From Pseudomonas caricapapayae (lineage in GTDB: Bacteria > Pseudomonadota > Gammaproteobacteria > Pseudomonadales > Pseudomonadaceae), in contig NZ_LJPW01000104.1 in assembly GCF_001400735.1 (NCBI RefSeq), positions 1 through 64,000 on the forward strand: DNA of 64,000 bases. The letters run 5' to 3'. Positions 9,725 through 19,141 of this stretch are shown one piece after another. Every line of letters begins with the position of its first letter. Positions within the stretch are counted from its first letter, which is position 1. Position numbers and translations under genes: made by a program. The notes under the pieces were generated by a model. That model was given only the letters and a program-made list of their open reading frames with translations. It was not told where the DNA came from and did no database searches.

Positions 9725-10498
9725 TCAAAACGCCGGAACCACAGCACCTTTGTACTTCTCGGCCAGGAAAGTTTTCACTTCCGGGCTTTGCAGGGCCGCT
9801 ACCAGCTTTTTCATCGCGTCCGAATCCTTGTTGTCCGGGCGGGCAACCAGAATGTTTGCGTAGGGCGAATCGGCACCTTCAATGATCAGCGCGTCCTTGG
9901 TCGGGTCCAGCTTGGCGCTCAAGGCGTAGTTGGTGTTGATCAACGCCAGATCGACCTGAGTCAGTACACGGGGCAGCGTAGCCGCTTCCAGCTCACGGAA
10001 TTTCAGGTCTTTCGGGTTGTTCACGACATCCGAGGGCTTGGACAGGATATTGGCCGGGTCCTTCAACGTAATCAGACCTGCCTTGGCCAGCAGCAACAAG
10101 GCCCGGCCTTCGTTGGTGGCGTCGTTTGGCAGCGCGACGTTGGCACCGTTGGGCAGTTCTGCCAGGCTCTTGAACTTGTCCGAATACGCACCGAATGGCT
10201 CTACATGAACCTTGGCCACCGCCACCAGATTGGTGCCCTTGCCCTTGTTGAACTCATCCAGATACGGCTGGTGCTGGAAGAAGTTCGCGTCCATACGGTT
10301 CTGCGACACCTGCACGTTCGGCTGGATGTAGTCGTTGAACACCTTGATGTTCAGGTCCACGCCTTCTTTGGCGAGGGTCGGTTTGACGAACTCGAGGATC
10401 TCCGCGTGCGGCACTGCGGAGGCCGCGACGGTCAGGGTTTCGTTGGCCTGCGCGGACAACGCGGTGACAGCGGCAAATATGGCCAATAGTTTCTTCAT
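9725..10498 (-). CDS. metQ: Methionine ABC transporter substrate-binding protein (MetQ/NlpA)
   Basis: The periplasmic methionine receptor of the MetNIQ importer, 257 residues. The N terminus MKKLLAIFAAVTALSAQA is a signal peptide cleaved by signal peptidase I; there is no lipobox cysteine, unlike E. coli MetQ. The body carries ASAVPHAEILEFVKP, typical of the NlpA family, and NTNYAL. ATG 10498 has AAAGGAG seven bases upstream. It is the last gene of metN-metI-metQ, 50 bases after metI. Specificity for methionine, rather than for another amino acid or thioether, is inferred from the family. Confidence 0.94.
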   Translation of the reverse strand: MKKLLAIFAAVTALSAQANETLTVAASAVPHAEILEFVKPTLAKEGVDLNIKVFNDYIQPNVQVSQNRMDANFFQHQPYLDEFNKGKGTNLVAVAKVHVEPFGAYSDKFKSLAELPNGANVALPNDATNEGRALLLLAKAGLITLKDPANILSKPSDVVNNPKDLKFRELEAATLPRVLTQVDLALINTNYALSAKLDPTKDALIIEGADSPYANILVARPDNKDSDAMKKLVAALQSPEVKTFLAEKYKGAVVPAF

Positions 10499-10548
10499 GC
10501 AACAACTCCTTTGGGCCCGCGCAAGACGGGCCAATACCAACGGTTCGA

Positions 10549-11223
10549 TCAACGATGTGTGAAATGCGCGACCAGTCTGTCGCCGATGGTCTGCAGAATC
10601 TGCACCAGCACCAGCAACAATACGACCGTCACGAACATCACATCGTTCTGGAAGCGTTGATAACCATAACGGATGGCCAGGTCGCCCAGCCCGCCAGCGC
10701 CTACGGCACCGGCCATGGCGGTAAACGACACCAGCGCAATGGCAGTCACCGTGATGGCTGCAAGAATGCCCGGGCGGGCCTCAGGCAACAGCGCCTTGAC
10801 GATGATCTGCCGAGTGGTGGCCCCCATCGCCTGCGTGGCCTCGATGATGCCGCGATCCACTTCGCGCAAGGCTGTCTCTACCAGACGGGCAAAGAACGGC
10901 GTGGCGCCTGCTATCAGCGGGGGCAAAGTGCCGAGGATGCCCAGTGACGTGCCGGTAATGATTTCCGTCAACGGCATCATCACGATCAGCAGGATAATGA
11001 ACGGCAGCGCACGCAACATGTTCACGATCAACCCGACCGTAGCGTAGAGCTGCTTGTGCTCCAGCAACTGACGCGGCGAGGTGAGGAACATCAGCACGCC
11101 CAGCGGCAGGCCGAACAGGATGGTGAAACCGAGCGACACACCCAGCATGATCAGCGTGTCACCAGTGGCAACCCAGATCTCGTACCAGTCGACGTTGGAA
11201 AACAGGTTCAGAAAAGCATCCAT
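10549..11223 (-). CDS. metI: Methionine ABC transporter permease MetI
   Basis: A 224-residue inner-membrane permease with about five helices. The EAA loop that contacts MetN is visible as EATQAMGATTRQIIVKALLPEA, with its conserved glycine. The start codon overlaps the metN stop codon by one base (TGATG), which indicates translational coupling. It pairs with the ATPase MetN and the receptor MetQ encoded on either side. Confidence 0.95.
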   Translation of the reverse strand: MDAFLNLFSNVDWYEIWVATGDTLIMLGVSLGFTILFGLPLGVLMFLTSPRQLLEHKQLYATVGLIVNMLRALPFIILLIVMMPLTEIITGTSLGILGTLPPLIAGATPFFARLVETALREVDRGIIEATQAMGATTRQIIVKALLPEARPGILAAITVTAIALVSFTAMAGAVGAGGLGDLAIRYGYQRFQNDVMFVTVVLLLVLVQILQTIGDRLVAHFTHR

Positions 11224-12230
11224 CAGCGCAGCACCTCCATGTGAACATCGGCGGCAGTGAAGCGCGCAAAAGCGGCGTCCATGTCGCCACCGGTGATGGC
11301 CAGCGTCAGCTGACCGTACGGGGTGTCCTTGATGCGGTCGATGCGGCCGGCAAGGATGCTGTAGTCGACGCCGGTTTCCCGCGCCACGGTGCCCAGCAGC
11401 GGCGCATAGGTCGCCTCACCCTGAAAGGTCAGACGCACGATACGGCCTTGAACGTGAGCGAAGTCGTCACGCTGTTCGTTTTCGTCGATCTGATCGTCTT
11501 CCTGCACAAAGCGCCTGGTCGTCGGGTGCTGCGGGTGCAGAAACACATCAGCGACCTTGCCTTGCTCGACAATCACCCCGGCGTCCATGACCGCCACCTG
11601 ATCGCAGACGCGACGAATCACGTCCATTTCATGGGTGATGAGCACGATGGTCAGTTTCAGCTCGCGATTGATCTCGGCGAGTAACTGCAGAACCGACGCA
11701 GTGGTCTGTGGATCCAGCGCGCTGGTGGCCTCATCGCACAGCAGAATTTTTGGCTTGGTGGCCAGTGCGCGGGCGATACCGACACGCTGTTTCTGGCCGC
11801 CCGACAGTTGCGCCGGGTATTTTCTGGCGTGATCGGACAACCCGACCCGCTCGAGCAGCTCGGCCACACGCCGGTCAATCTGATTGCGGGGCATATCGCC
11901 TGCCAGGGTCAGCGGCATCGCAACGTTGTCGGCCACGGTCCTGGAGGCCAGCAGATTGAAATGCTGGAAGATCATCCCGACCTGCTGACGGAAGCGGCGC
12001 AGGCCGTTGGCATCAAGCGCAGTGACGTCTTCGCCATCAACCACGATCTGTCCACCGCTCGGGGTTTCCAGACGGTTGATCAGGCGCAGCAGGGTACTTT
12101 TGCCCGCGCCGGAATGGCCGATGATGCCGAACACCTGAGCATCGTCGACGCGCAGGCTGGTAGGGTGCAGGGCCGGTATTTCCTTGCCTGCCACCCGATA
12201 GGTTTTGTGGACGTTATGAAACTCGATCAC
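11223..12230 (-). CDS. metN: Methionine ABC transporter ATPase MetN
   Basis: The ATP-hydrolysing subunit of the methionine importer, 335 residues. Walker A is GHSGAGKST, the ABC signature is LSGGQKQRV and Walker B is [13 protein letters not shown]. The C-terminal 95 residues form the NIL (ACT-like) domain that senses methionine. The start is GTG at 12228-12230, giving the family N terminus (V/M)[14 protein letters not shown] lies about 8 bases upstream. The frame stays open to 12377, but that leader encodes no recognisable protein and contains a large hairpin. First gene of metNIQ. Confidence 0.94.
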   Translation of the reverse strand: MIEFHNVHKTYRVAGKEIPALHPTSLRVDDAQVFGIIGHSGAGKSTLLRLINRLETPSGGQIVVDGEDVTALDANGLRRFRQQVGMIFQHFNLLASRTVADNVAMPLTLAGDMPRNQIDRRVAELLERVGLSDHARKYPAQLSGGQKQRVGIARALATKPKILLCDEATSALDPQTTASVLQLLAEINRELKLTIVLITHEMDVIRRVCDQVAVMDAGVIVEQGKVADVFLHPQHPTTRRFVQEDDQIDENEQRDDFAHVQGRIVRLTFQGEATYAPLLGTVARETGVDYSILAGRIDRIKDTPYGQLTLAITGGDMDAAFARFTAADVHMEVLR

Positions 12231-12274
12231 GGAGCGAACCTTGTGGGGGCGCGTTAAAAAATCAGCGCAGTGGG

Positions 12275-12332
12275 TCAGGATCTGTTCCCGTTTCATCGCG
12301 GGCCGCGTTGCTGAAACGGGAACAGACCCTGA
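12275..12332 (-). promoter_or_regulatory. Long inverted repeat in the metN leader
   Basis: Two 21-base arms (12275-12295 and 12312-12332) are complementary at 20 of 21 positions, and the exception is a G.U pair in the metN-sense RNA. The inner 15 pairs are perfect (TCTGTTCCCGTTTCA). The loop is 16 bases. A run of six T residues follows on the sense strand, about 14 bases after the stem, and metN translation starts 44 bases after it. It could be an attenuator, an RNA-processing site or an operator; the function is unknown. Confidence 0.6.
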
Positions 12333-12591
12333 AGCCACCTGCTTCGTTACCTCGGCCAGGTAAAGCCGGGCGCGCATTTTAGCCTGTCCGGCCCACTGTG
12401 CTTAGCATTTATTTGCAGGCGGCCCTGCGCAACGGGCATAACACGACCGTTGGTGATCGCAGGCCACAAATAAAAGGAACGGCTGTTTTTAGACCCGGTC
12501 ACTTCTTGGATACCGTGATTTCCCGCTTACGCCAGGGAAGTCGTATTCAGCGAACCCAACTCAACGATTGGGGCGAGATAAGGAGTCTCTG

Positions 12592-14742
12592 ATGGCTAGC
12601 AAGAAAGCACCACCTGTAACCGAAACGCTCAAGAGCGAACTGGCAGGCACCGATACGCTGGACCGTGGCAACACCAACGACAAGCTGGACAGTCTCGAGC
12701 AGTTTCGCTCGGACGCCACCCGCCAGGCGCTGCGCACTAATCACGGCGTCAAGATTTCCGATAATCAGAACACCCTGAAAGTCGGTAGCCGCGGCCCGTC
12801 GCTGCTCGAAGACTTCATCATGCGTGAAAAGATCACGCACTTTGACCATGAGCGTATCCCGGAGCGTATCGTTCACGCCCGCGGTACTGCGGCACATGGC
12901 TATTTTCAGACCTACGAAGACCACGGCACCCTGAGTAAAGCGGGATTCCTGCGTGATCCGGGCAAGAAGACCCCGGTGTTCGTGCGCTTCTCCACCGTTC
13001 AGGGCCCACGCGGCTCGGGCGACACCGTGCGCGACGTGCGTGGCTTTGCCGTCAAGCTCTACACCGACGAGGGCAACTTCGACCTGGTGGGCAACAACAT
13101 GCCGGTGTTCTTCATCCAGGACGCGATCAAGTTTCCTGATTTCGTGCATGCGGTAAAACCTGAGCCGCACAACGAAATCCCGACGGGCGGCTCGGCTCAT
13201 GACGCCTTCTGGGACTTCGTCTCGCTGGTGCCGGAATCCGCGCACATGGTGCTGTGGACCATGTCCGACCGTGCAATCCCGAAAAGCCTGCGCACCATGC
13301 AGGGTTTTGGTATCCACACCTTCCGCTTCATCAACACCGAGGGTAAGTCGAGCTTCGTCAAGTTCCACTGGAAGCCCAAGTTCGGCGTGTGCTCGCTGGT
13401 CTGGGACGAAGCGCAAAAGCTGGCCGGCAAGGACACCGATTTCCACCGCCGCGACCTGTGGGAGTCCATCGAGATGGGCGACTACCCGGAATGGGAACTG
13501 GGCGTGCAGATCGTAGCCGAGGAAGACGAGCACAAGTTCGACTTCGACCTGCTCGATCCGACCAAGATCATCCCGGAAGAGCTGGTGCCGGTTACTCCGC
13601 TGGGCAAGATGGTCTTGAATCGTAACCCGGACAACTATTTCGCCGAGACCGAGCAGGTTGCCTTCTGCCCGGGCCACATCGTGCCGGGTATCGATTTCTC
13701 CAACGACCCGCTGCTGCAAGGTCGCCTGTTCTCCTACACCGACACGCAGATCAGTCGCCTTGGTGGACCGAACTTCCACGAAATCCCGATCAACCGTCCA
13801 ATTGCGCCAAACCATAACGGCCAGCGCGACGCGCAGCATCGCACCACTATCGACAAGGGCCGTGCTTCCTACGAACCGAACTCGATTGATGGCGGCTGGC
13901 CGAAAGAAACCCCAGCCGGCCCGGTAGATGGCGGCTTCGAGACTTACCCTGAGCGTGTTGAAGCGCACAAGGTTCGTGAGCGCAGCGAATCGTTCAGCGA
14001 CCACTTCTCGCAAGCGACTCTGTTCTTCCAGAGCATGAGCCATCACGAGAAAGAGCACATCATCGCGGCCTACAGCTTCGAGTTGGGCAAGGTCGAGCGC
14101 GAGTATATTCGTGCCCGTCAGGTCAACGAGATTCTGGCCAACATCGATCTGGAGCTGGCCAAGCGTGTAGCTGCCAATCTGGGCTTGCCCGCACCGACTG
14201 CCGGCACCGTACCTGCGCGCCAGACCTCGGTAAAAGAGTCGCCGGCGCTGAGCCAGGTCAACCTGCTGTCTGGCGATATCGTTTCGCGCAAGGTAGCGAT
14301 TCTCGTGGCTGACGGCGTCGACAGCAAAGCGGTCGAAGCGATGAAAGCCGCGCTGACTGCCAAGGGCGCACATGCCAAGGTATTGGGCCCGACCTCTGCA
14401 CCGGTCAAGACGGCCGACGGCAAGAGCCTGCCAGTGGACGCGTCGGCTGAGGGCCTGCCTTCGGTAGCCTTCGACGCAGTCTTCGTACCGGGCGGCAAGG
14501 CTTCGATCGAGGCGCTGAAAGGCGACGGCGTGGCTTTGCACTTCATCCTTGAAGCGTACAAGCACCTCAAGGCCATCTCCGTCGCCGGGGAAGCCAAGGA
14601 GCTGCTGACCCTGCTACGTCTGGAGGAAGATGCTGGCCTGCTGGTCGTGTCCGATAGCAAATCGTTCGAAGCGTTCTTCAAAGCGATTGCCCAGCATCGT
14701 GTATGGGATCGCGAAGTGAAGGCCAAGGCGGTTCCGGCTTGA
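12592..14742 (+). CDS. katE: Large-subunit catalase HPII (KatE)
   Basis: A 716-residue clade-2 catalase that breaks down hydrogen peroxide. Visible features are the distal histidine H95 ([10 protein letters not shown]), the asparagine of the [10 protein letters not shown] stretch, and the proximal heme tyrosine Y382 (LFSYTDTQ). The C-terminal domain (about residues 565-716) is the DJ-1/PfpI-like flavodoxin fold seen only in large-subunit catalases, beginning [15 protein letters not shown] 12592 follows AAGGAG. It is divergent from metN and stands alone. Regulation by RpoS is likely for the family but no promoter was assigned here. Confidence 0.97.
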   Translation: MASKKAPPVTETLKSELAGTDTLDRGNTNDKLDSLEQFRSDATRQALRTNHGVKISDNQNTLKVGSRGPSLLEDFIMREKITHFDHERIPERIVHARGTAAHGYFQTYEDHGTLSKAGFLRDPGKKTPVFVRFSTVQGPRGSGDTVRDVRGFAVKLYTDEGNFDLVGNNMPVFFIQDAIKFPDFVHAVKPEPHNEIPTGGSAHDAFWDFVSLVPESAHMVLWTMSDRAIPKSLRTMQGFGIHTFRFINTEGKSSFVKFHWKPKFGVCSLVWDEAQKLAGKDTDFHRRDLWESIEMGDYPEWELGVQIVAEEDEHKFDFDLLDPTKIIPEELVPVTPLGKMVLNRNPDNYFAETEQVAFCPGHIVPGIDFSNDPLLQGRLFSYTDTQISRLGGPNFHEIPINRPIAPNHNGQRDAQHRTTIDKGRASYEPNSIDGGWPKETPAGPVDGGFETYPERVEAHKVRERSESFSDHFSQATLFFQSMSHHEKEHIIAAYSFELGKVEREYIRARQVNEILANIDLELAKRVAANLGLPAPTAGTVPARQTSVKESPALSQVNLLSGDIVSRKVAILVADGVDSKAVEAMKAALTAKGAHAKVLGPTSAPVKTADGKSLPVDASAEGLPSVAFDAVFVPGGKASIEALKGDGVALHFILEAYKHLKAISVAGEAKELLTLLRLEEDAGLLVVSDSKSFEAFFKAIAQHRVWDREVKAKAVPA

Positions 14743-14754
14743 TCTAGACGCCAG

Positions 14755-15010
14755 TCTCGTTCCTACGCTCCCGCGCTCATCGTGATGCATAATCTCGATG
14801 AGCGTGCGAAATGGGGGCTTCTGCCCGCGGGGCGTGGGAGCGGACTTGTCCGCGAAAGCTCTATTCCGGGCGCTACATCATCAGCGGATGTAACGGCCCT
14901 TTCGCGAACAAGTTCGCTCCCACGGTCTTCGGCTAGAATCAAGAACGGACCTGTGTCTGGCGATGGGCACTGTGCATGGGCAAGCAGTTCTGGACGCTCT
15001 GCGTCCGCTT
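14755..15010. repeat. REP pair (REPIN) apparently nested in a dispersed intergenic repeat
   Basis: Two inverted REP copies, GTGGGAGCGGACTTGTCCGC at 14834-14853 and its near-complement ending GCTCCCAC at 14923, form a REPIN of about 90 bases (14834-14923). They are flanked by CTCGTTCCTACGCTCC (about 14756-14771) and TTCTGGACGCTCTGCGTCC (14988-15006). These two flanks are the ends of another dispersed element, seen uninterrupted at 45973-46030. No gene lies in this interval between katE and the convergent lipoprotein gene. Confidence 0.75.
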
Positions 15011-15023
15011 ATGAAACAACAGT

Positions 15024-15740
15024 TCAGGACCTGGCGGGCGTCAAAACGATGTGCGCTTTTTCATTGCGCTCGATCTGGCGACGCAATTGCAGTTCAAAAT
15101 CCGGATTGGCCTTTACCACCCGCTTGGTCAGCAATGTCGCCAGCCAGGGGTAATCTTCAGTGCGCGGCACCACCAGCAGCACTTCACAGTTGAACGCTAC
15201 GGTATCCGCTGCGATATCGTCCAGTTGACGACGTAATGCATGCATATCACCGATTTTTAGATCAATCGTCGTACTTTCCGCTGACGGATCGATCAGCTTC
15301 GCAACCCTTCTGGCTTCTGCTGCCTTCAAGTCTGCTTCGGCTTTCTCCAGCTCGGCCTTGCGCGCGTGGGCAATAGCGCCGTTGACGCCACTGGTCAGCG
15401 CCGGTGCCTTGGGCATCAGTGCACGCGCGCGCGTCAACGCGTTGGCCGCCGCATTCATGTCACCCTTCTGCAGACTGATCTGGCTGCGGCTCAAATACGC
15501 TTCGGCCAGACGACGCTGAAAGGGCTCCAGGCGGATATCGGCAGGATTGGCGGCCTGCAAGGTTGCCAACTGATCCTCGGCCGTGGCCAGCTCATTGCTG
15601 ACGATGTTCTGCTCAAGCTGAGCAAATGCATCAGGCTGGACCTCGGAGGCGGGAGACTCGACATCAGGCGCACTCTGGCAGGCACCCAACAGGATGGAAA
15701 ATGCGACAAGCAGCAGATAGCGTGGGGCGAACGGCTTCAT
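15024..15740 (-). CDS. PA5502-type lipoprotein
   Basis: A 238-residue predicted lipoprotein. The signal sequence ends in the lipobox LLGAC, with the acylated cysteine at residue 21. The body is helical, with TPR-like segments (ATAEDQLATLQAANP; LQKGDMNAAANALTRAR), an Ala/Glu/Lys coiled coil around residues 125-150, and a C-terminal alpha/beta stretch. From memory, P. aeruginosa keeps an uncharacterised lipoprotein next to the znu genes, and the same order is seen here. I do not recognise a function; a link to zinc uptake is only positional. Confidence 0.82.
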   Translation of the reverse strand: MKPFAPRYLLLVAFSILLGACQSAPDVESPASEVQPDAFAQLEQNIVSNELATAEDQLATLQAANPADIRLEPFQRRLAEAYLSRSQISLQKGDMNAAANALTRARALMPKAPALTSGVNGAIAHARKAELEKAEADLKAAEARRVAKLIDPSAESTTIDLKIGDMHALRRQLDDIAADTVAFNCEVLLVVPRTEDYPWLATLLTKRVVKANPDFELQLRRQIERNEKAHIVLTPARS

Positions 15741-15778
15741 TCCTGCGATTCTCTAGTTTGCGCAAAAAACGAGCAAGT

Positions 15779-16567
15779 CTACACCGCTCGCCTGGGTAGA
15801 ACAAAGCTGAGCAAGAACAACGCCGCAGCGGATACCACTATAGACGGTCCCGCAGGGGTGTCCTTGAACCATGACAATGATAGCCCGACACACACGGCTA
15901 TCACGCCCAACAGGCTCGCACCCAACGCCATTTGCTCCGGCGAACGGGCGTGACGCTGTGCCGCAGCGGCGGGAATGATCAACAGCGACGTGATCAACAG
16001 AACGCCGACGATCTTCATCGCCACAGCGATCACCACGGCGATCAACAGCATCAGCGCCATGCGCAGCGCAGCGACGGGCAGGCCTTCGACCCGCGCCAGC
16101 TCTTCATGGACGGTCATTGCCAACAGCGGACGCCACAGAGCAACGATCAACACCAGCACGGTCGTGCTGCCACCCAGAATCCAGGCCAGATCGGTCGGGC
16201 TTATGGCCAGCAGGTCGCCGAACAGATAGGCCATCAGGTCGATTCGCACTTCATGCATGAAACTGAGCACGACCAGACCGAGCGATAGCGTGCTGGGCGC
16301 AAGGATCCCCAGCAGCGTATCGGAAGCCAGCGGCTGACGCTGCTGCAACGTGACCAGCAGTACCGCCAGCAGCAGGCAGCCGACCGTTACCGCAATCGTC
16401 GGACTGATATCCAGCAAAAAGCCCAGCGCCACACCGAGCAAGGCTGCGTGAGACAAGGTGTCACCGAAATACGCCATGCGCCGCCAGACCACAAATGATC
16501 CCAGTGGGCCAGCAACCACGGCCAGAGCAACGCCTGCGAGCAAGGCATACAGTAAAAAATCAGCCAT
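15779..16567 (-). CDS. znuB: Zinc ABC transporter permease ZnuB
   Basis: The membrane subunit of the high-affinity zinc importer, 262 residues and about eight helices. [26 protein letters not shown] near residues 19-44 is the family signature. ATG 16567 gives the standard start [10 protein letters not shown], and the gene overlaps znuC by 8 bases, indicating coupled translation. It receives zinc from ZnuA and is powered by ZnuC. Confidence 0.95.
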   Translation of the reverse strand: MADFLLYALLAGVALAVVAGPLGSFVVWRRMAYFGDTLSHAALLGVALGFLLDISPTIAVTVGCLLLAVLLVTLQQRQPLASDTLLGILAPSTLSLGLVVLSFMHEVRIDLMAYLFGDLLAISPTDLAWILGGSTTVLVLIVALWRPLLAMTVHEELARVEGLPVAALRMALMLLIAVVIAVAMKIVGVLLITSLLIIPAAAAQRHARSPEQMALGASLLGVIAVCVGLSLSWFKDTPAGPSIVVSAAALFLLSFVLPRRAV

Positions 16568-17357
16568 GCTTGCAGTGGTCTCCGTGAACATGAGTGTGGG
16601 GGTGCGAAGCGCTCGCCGGGGCGTCACTCACGACAGCGCCATGCAAATCGTGGGCGTGGTCGTGATGGTGGTGGTAGATCGCCAGGCTCTGTGCGTTCTT
16701 GCCGAACAACTCGACAAACGCCGGATCATGACTGACCTGCTCGGGGTGCCCGGAGCAACAGACGTGGCGGTTCAGACATACCACCTGGTCGGTCGTACTC
16801 ATGACCAGATGCAAATCATGAGACACCATCAGCACGCCGCACTGATGACGGTCACGCAAACGGGTAATGAGGCTGTATAACTCGGCCTGCCCCGCCACGT
16901 CGACACCCTGCACCGGCTCGTCGAGCACCAGCAGTTCGGGCTTGCGCAACAAGGCACGAGCCAGCAGAACACGCTGCATCTCGCCACCGGAAATACCTTG
17001 AATCGGGCTGTCGATGACCTTCTCGGCACCCACCTCCTCCAGAGCCGCCCCTGCAGCTTTGCGGTCGACACCGGGAACCAGACGCAGGAAGCGCAGCACC
17101 GACAGCGGCAGCGTCTGGTCCACATGCAGCTTTTGTGGCATATAGCCGACACGCAGCTTCGGCTTGCGCCAGACAGTTCCCGAGTCAGGCTTGAGCAGGC
17201 CCAGCACCGCACGCACCAGCGTGGTCTTGCCTGCGCCGTTAGGGCCGATCAACGTGACGATCTCGCCGGGGCTGACGCTTAGCTGGATGTTGTCCAGAAC
17301 GCTTTGCCCGGACAGGGTGACGGCGACCTGCTCCAGACGTATCAATGCGTCTGTCAT
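16560..17357 (-). CDS. znuC: Zinc ABC transporter ATPase ZnuC with histidine-rich tail
   Basis: The ATPase of the zinc importer, 265 residues. Walker A is GPNGAGKTT, the signature is ISGGEMQRV, and Walker B is [12 protein letters not shown]. After the ABC domain, about the last 45 residues carry two histidine clusters, [14 protein letters not shown] and [14 protein letters not shown], which could bind zinc in the cytoplasm. ATG 17357 shares one base with the zur stop (TGATG). It is cotranscribed with zur upstream and znuB downstream. Confidence 0.95.
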   Translation of the reverse strand: MTDALIRLEQVAVTLSGQSVLDNIQLSVSPGEIVTLIGPNGAGKTTLVRAVLGLLKPDSGTVWRKPKLRVGYMPQKLHVDQTLPLSVLRFLRLVPGVDRKAAGAALEEVGAEKVIDSPIQGISGGEMQRVLLARALLRKPELLVLDEPVQGVDVAGQAELYSLITRLRDRHQCGVLMVSHDLHLVMSTTDQVVCLNRHVCCSGHPEQVSHDPAFVELFGKNAQSLAIYHHHHDHAHDLHGAVVSDAPASASHPHTHVHGDHCKHG

Positions 17358-17839
17358 CAAGCGGCCTTGCAACCGGCGCAAACACCAACAATCTCGACCG
17401 TCTGGCCTTCGACCGCAAAGCCGACGCCTGCGGCGGCATCGACGACTGCGTTGCTGATAGCCGGGTGCTGAAGCTCGATTGCCGCGTGACACAGACGGCA
17501 GATCAGGAACTGCCCCTGATGCGCGTGAGTGGGATGGTTGCAACCGGTGAAAGCGTTGAGCGAGGCGATCCTGTGCACCAGACCGTTTTCCAGCAGGAAA
17601 TCCAGTGCGCGGTAAACAGTCGGCGGTGCAGCACGGCGACCGTCCTCATCACTCAGCACCGCGAGGATGTCGTAGGCACCCAGCGGTTTGTGGCTTTGCC
17701 AGACCAGTTCCAGCACGCGGCGGCGTAAGGTGGTCAGGCGCAGCCCCTGTTTGGCACACAGCGCATCGGCTTCGGCGAGGGCCGAATGCACGCAGTGAGA
17801 GTGGTCGTGAGGGCGACTGGCCAGGGGAGTATTGGGCAT
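17357..17839 (-). CDS. zur: Zinc uptake regulator Zur (Fur family)
   Basis: A 160-residue Fur-type repressor that blocks zinc-uptake genes when zinc is plentiful. The winged-helix region contains [14 protein letters not shown] and [19 protein letters not shown]. The structural zinc site is CRLC...CAGC (about residues 115-118 and 154-157). A histidine-containing N terminus ([10 protein letters not shown]) is present. It leads the zur-znuC-znuB operon, divergent from znuA, so it probably controls the shared 58-bp promoter region. Confidence 0.95.
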   Translation of the reverse strand: MPNTPLASRPHDHSHCVHSALAEADALCAKQGLRLTTLRRRVLELVWQSHKPLGAYDILAVLSDEDGRRAAPPTVYRALDFLLENGLVHRIASLNAFTGCNHPTHAHQGQFLICRLCHAAIELQHPAISNAVVDAAAGVGFAVEGQTVEIVGVCAGCKAA

Positions 17840-17865
17840 GAGCAGCGACGATATTGGCTAGAGAC

Positions 17866-17878
17866 GTTATTATGTTAC
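17866..17878. promoter_or_regulatory. Possible Zur operator between zur and znuA
   Basis: The 58-base gap between divergent zur and znuA holds the AT-rich stretch GTTATTATGTTAC, which loosely resembles the GTTAT-ATAAC core of Zur boxes. Its dyad symmetry is poor, so this is a position-based suggestion. Confidence 0.35.
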
Positions 17879-17897
17879 CTGTTCCTGGCTGATATGA

Positions 17898-18848
17898 GTG
17901 ATTCGAGTGCGCCGTCTTTTAAATCTTGTTGCTGTTTTGTGGGTCAGTCTGCTGGTCGTTTCCCCTGCTCATGCCGAGGTCAGAGTGCTGACCAGTATCA
18001 AGCCATTGCAGCTGATTGCGGCGGCTGTACAGGATGGCGTCGGTACACCGGAAGTGCTGCTGCCACCGGGTGCCTCACCGCATAACTACGCGCTGCGTCC
18101 ATCCGACGTACGGCGCGTGCAGGAAGTCGAGTTGCTCTACTGGATCGGCCCGGACATGGAAACCTTCCTGCCGCGTGTCATCCAGGGCCGTAAATTGCCT
18201 GCAGTTGCCGTGCAATCGCTGCCCGGCATGCACTTACGCCACTTTGGCGAAGACAATGCCTCGCATGATGACCACGAGCATGATCACGACAACGACGCAG
18301 ACGAACATGACCACGACCACCGTCCCGGCAGTCTGGACTCGCACCTGTGGCTGTCGACCGTCAACGCACGGGTGATCGCTGCAAAAATGGCCACCGACCT
18401 GAGCGCCGCCGATCCCGCCAACGCAGCCCGCTACGCCAGCAACGCCGAGGCTTTCAGCAAACGCCTCGATGCACTGGACGCCCGCATCAAGCAGCGGGTC
18501 AGCGCAGTGGCAGGCAAGCCGTACTTCGTATTCCATGAAGCCTTCGATTATTTCGAAGAGGCCTATGGGCTCAAGCATGCCGGGGTATTCGCCATCGCCG
18601 CCGAGATCCAGCCCGGCGCACAGCATGTCGCCGCCATGCGCGAGCGCCTGAAGGCGGCGGGAAAGACCTGCGTATTCAGCGAACCACCTCTGCGCCCGCG
18701 CCTGGCTGAAACCCTGAGCGCAGGCTTGCCGGTCAAGCTGGCAGAACTGGATGGACTGGGCGGCTACACCCCGGCGACCGCGCAGGGTTACGAGCAAGTC
18801 TTGCAAAAGCTCGCCGACGACCTGACCGGCTGCCTGAGCAGTCTCTGA
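17898..18848 (+). CDS. znuA: Zinc ABC transporter substrate-binding protein ZnuA
   Basis: The periplasmic zinc receptor, 316 residues, with a signal peptide ending SPAHA. Family features are the ligand region PPGASPHNYALRPSD, a charged His/Asp-rich loop at about residues 119-142 (HDDHEHDHDNDADEHDHDH), SHLWLS and VFHEAFDYFE. The start is uncertain: GTG 17898 is used, and GTG 17907 is an alternative; neither has a strong ribosome-binding site. Divergent from zur and expected to be repressed by Zur. Confidence 0.94.
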   Translation: MIRVRRLLNLVAVLWVSLLVVSPAHAEVRVLTSIKPLQLIAAAVQDGVGTPEVLLPPGASPHNYALRPSDVRRVQEVELLYWIGPDMETFLPRVIQGRKLPAVAVQSLPGMHLRHFGEDNASHDDHEHDHDNDADEHDHDHRPGSLDSHLWLSTVNARVIAAKMATDLSAADPANAARYASNAEAFSKRLDALDARIKQRVSAVAGKPYFVFHEAFDYFEEAYGLKHAGVFAIAAEIQPGAQHVAAMRERLKAAGKTCVFSEPPLRPRLAETLSAGLPVKLAELDGLGGYTPATAQGYEQVLQKLADDLTGCLSSL

Positions 18849-18871
18849 CTGCTACCCCACATAGCAGGGCT

Positions 18872-19125
18872 GCCGTGTGACGCAGAGCGTCACGAACTGC
18901 ATTCCCACGCGGAGCGTGGGGACGATGGTCATCAGCTCACAAGCCGTGCCTTTAGCCAAATTGCTCTAAAGCGCTTTTCAACCGCGATGGCACTGACGAC
19001 GTAGAGTGCGACGTCAGTGACGGCTGAGCTCTTGCGCTGATCTACCTGACATCGCAGGACCGCCGTGTGACGCAGAGCGTCACGAACTGCATTCCCACGC
19101 GAAGCGTGGGGACGATGGTCATCAG
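18872..19125. repeat. Two direct copies of a 64-base intergenic repeat
   Basis: Copies at 18872-18935 and 19062-19125 are nearly identical (I saw about two differences) and 190 bases apart. Each contains two small hairpins, TGACGCAGAGCGTCA and CCCACGCGNAGCGTGGG. The same element recurs in degenerate form at 41683-41780, 45973-46105 and 56661-56738. No gene lies between znuA and thrB. Confidence 0.8.
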
Positions 19126-19141
19126 CGACTAAGCCATGCCT

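Noticed and set aside
12231..12377. N-terminal extension of MetN starting at 12377 or 12296
   Set aside because: The MetN family begins at (V/M)IEFHNV; the extension is encoded across the large hairpin and lacks a ribosome-binding site.
12547..14565. Very long open frame antisense to katE
   Set aside because: It mirrors the codon bias of katE on the opposite strand, has no family resemblance and no ribosome-binding site; the catalase motifs are unambiguous on the plus strand.
18849..19141. CRISPR-like repeat pair after znuA
   Set aside because: Only two copies with a 126-base spacer, GC-rich internal hairpins and relatives elsewhere in the window; typical dispersed intergenic repeat.
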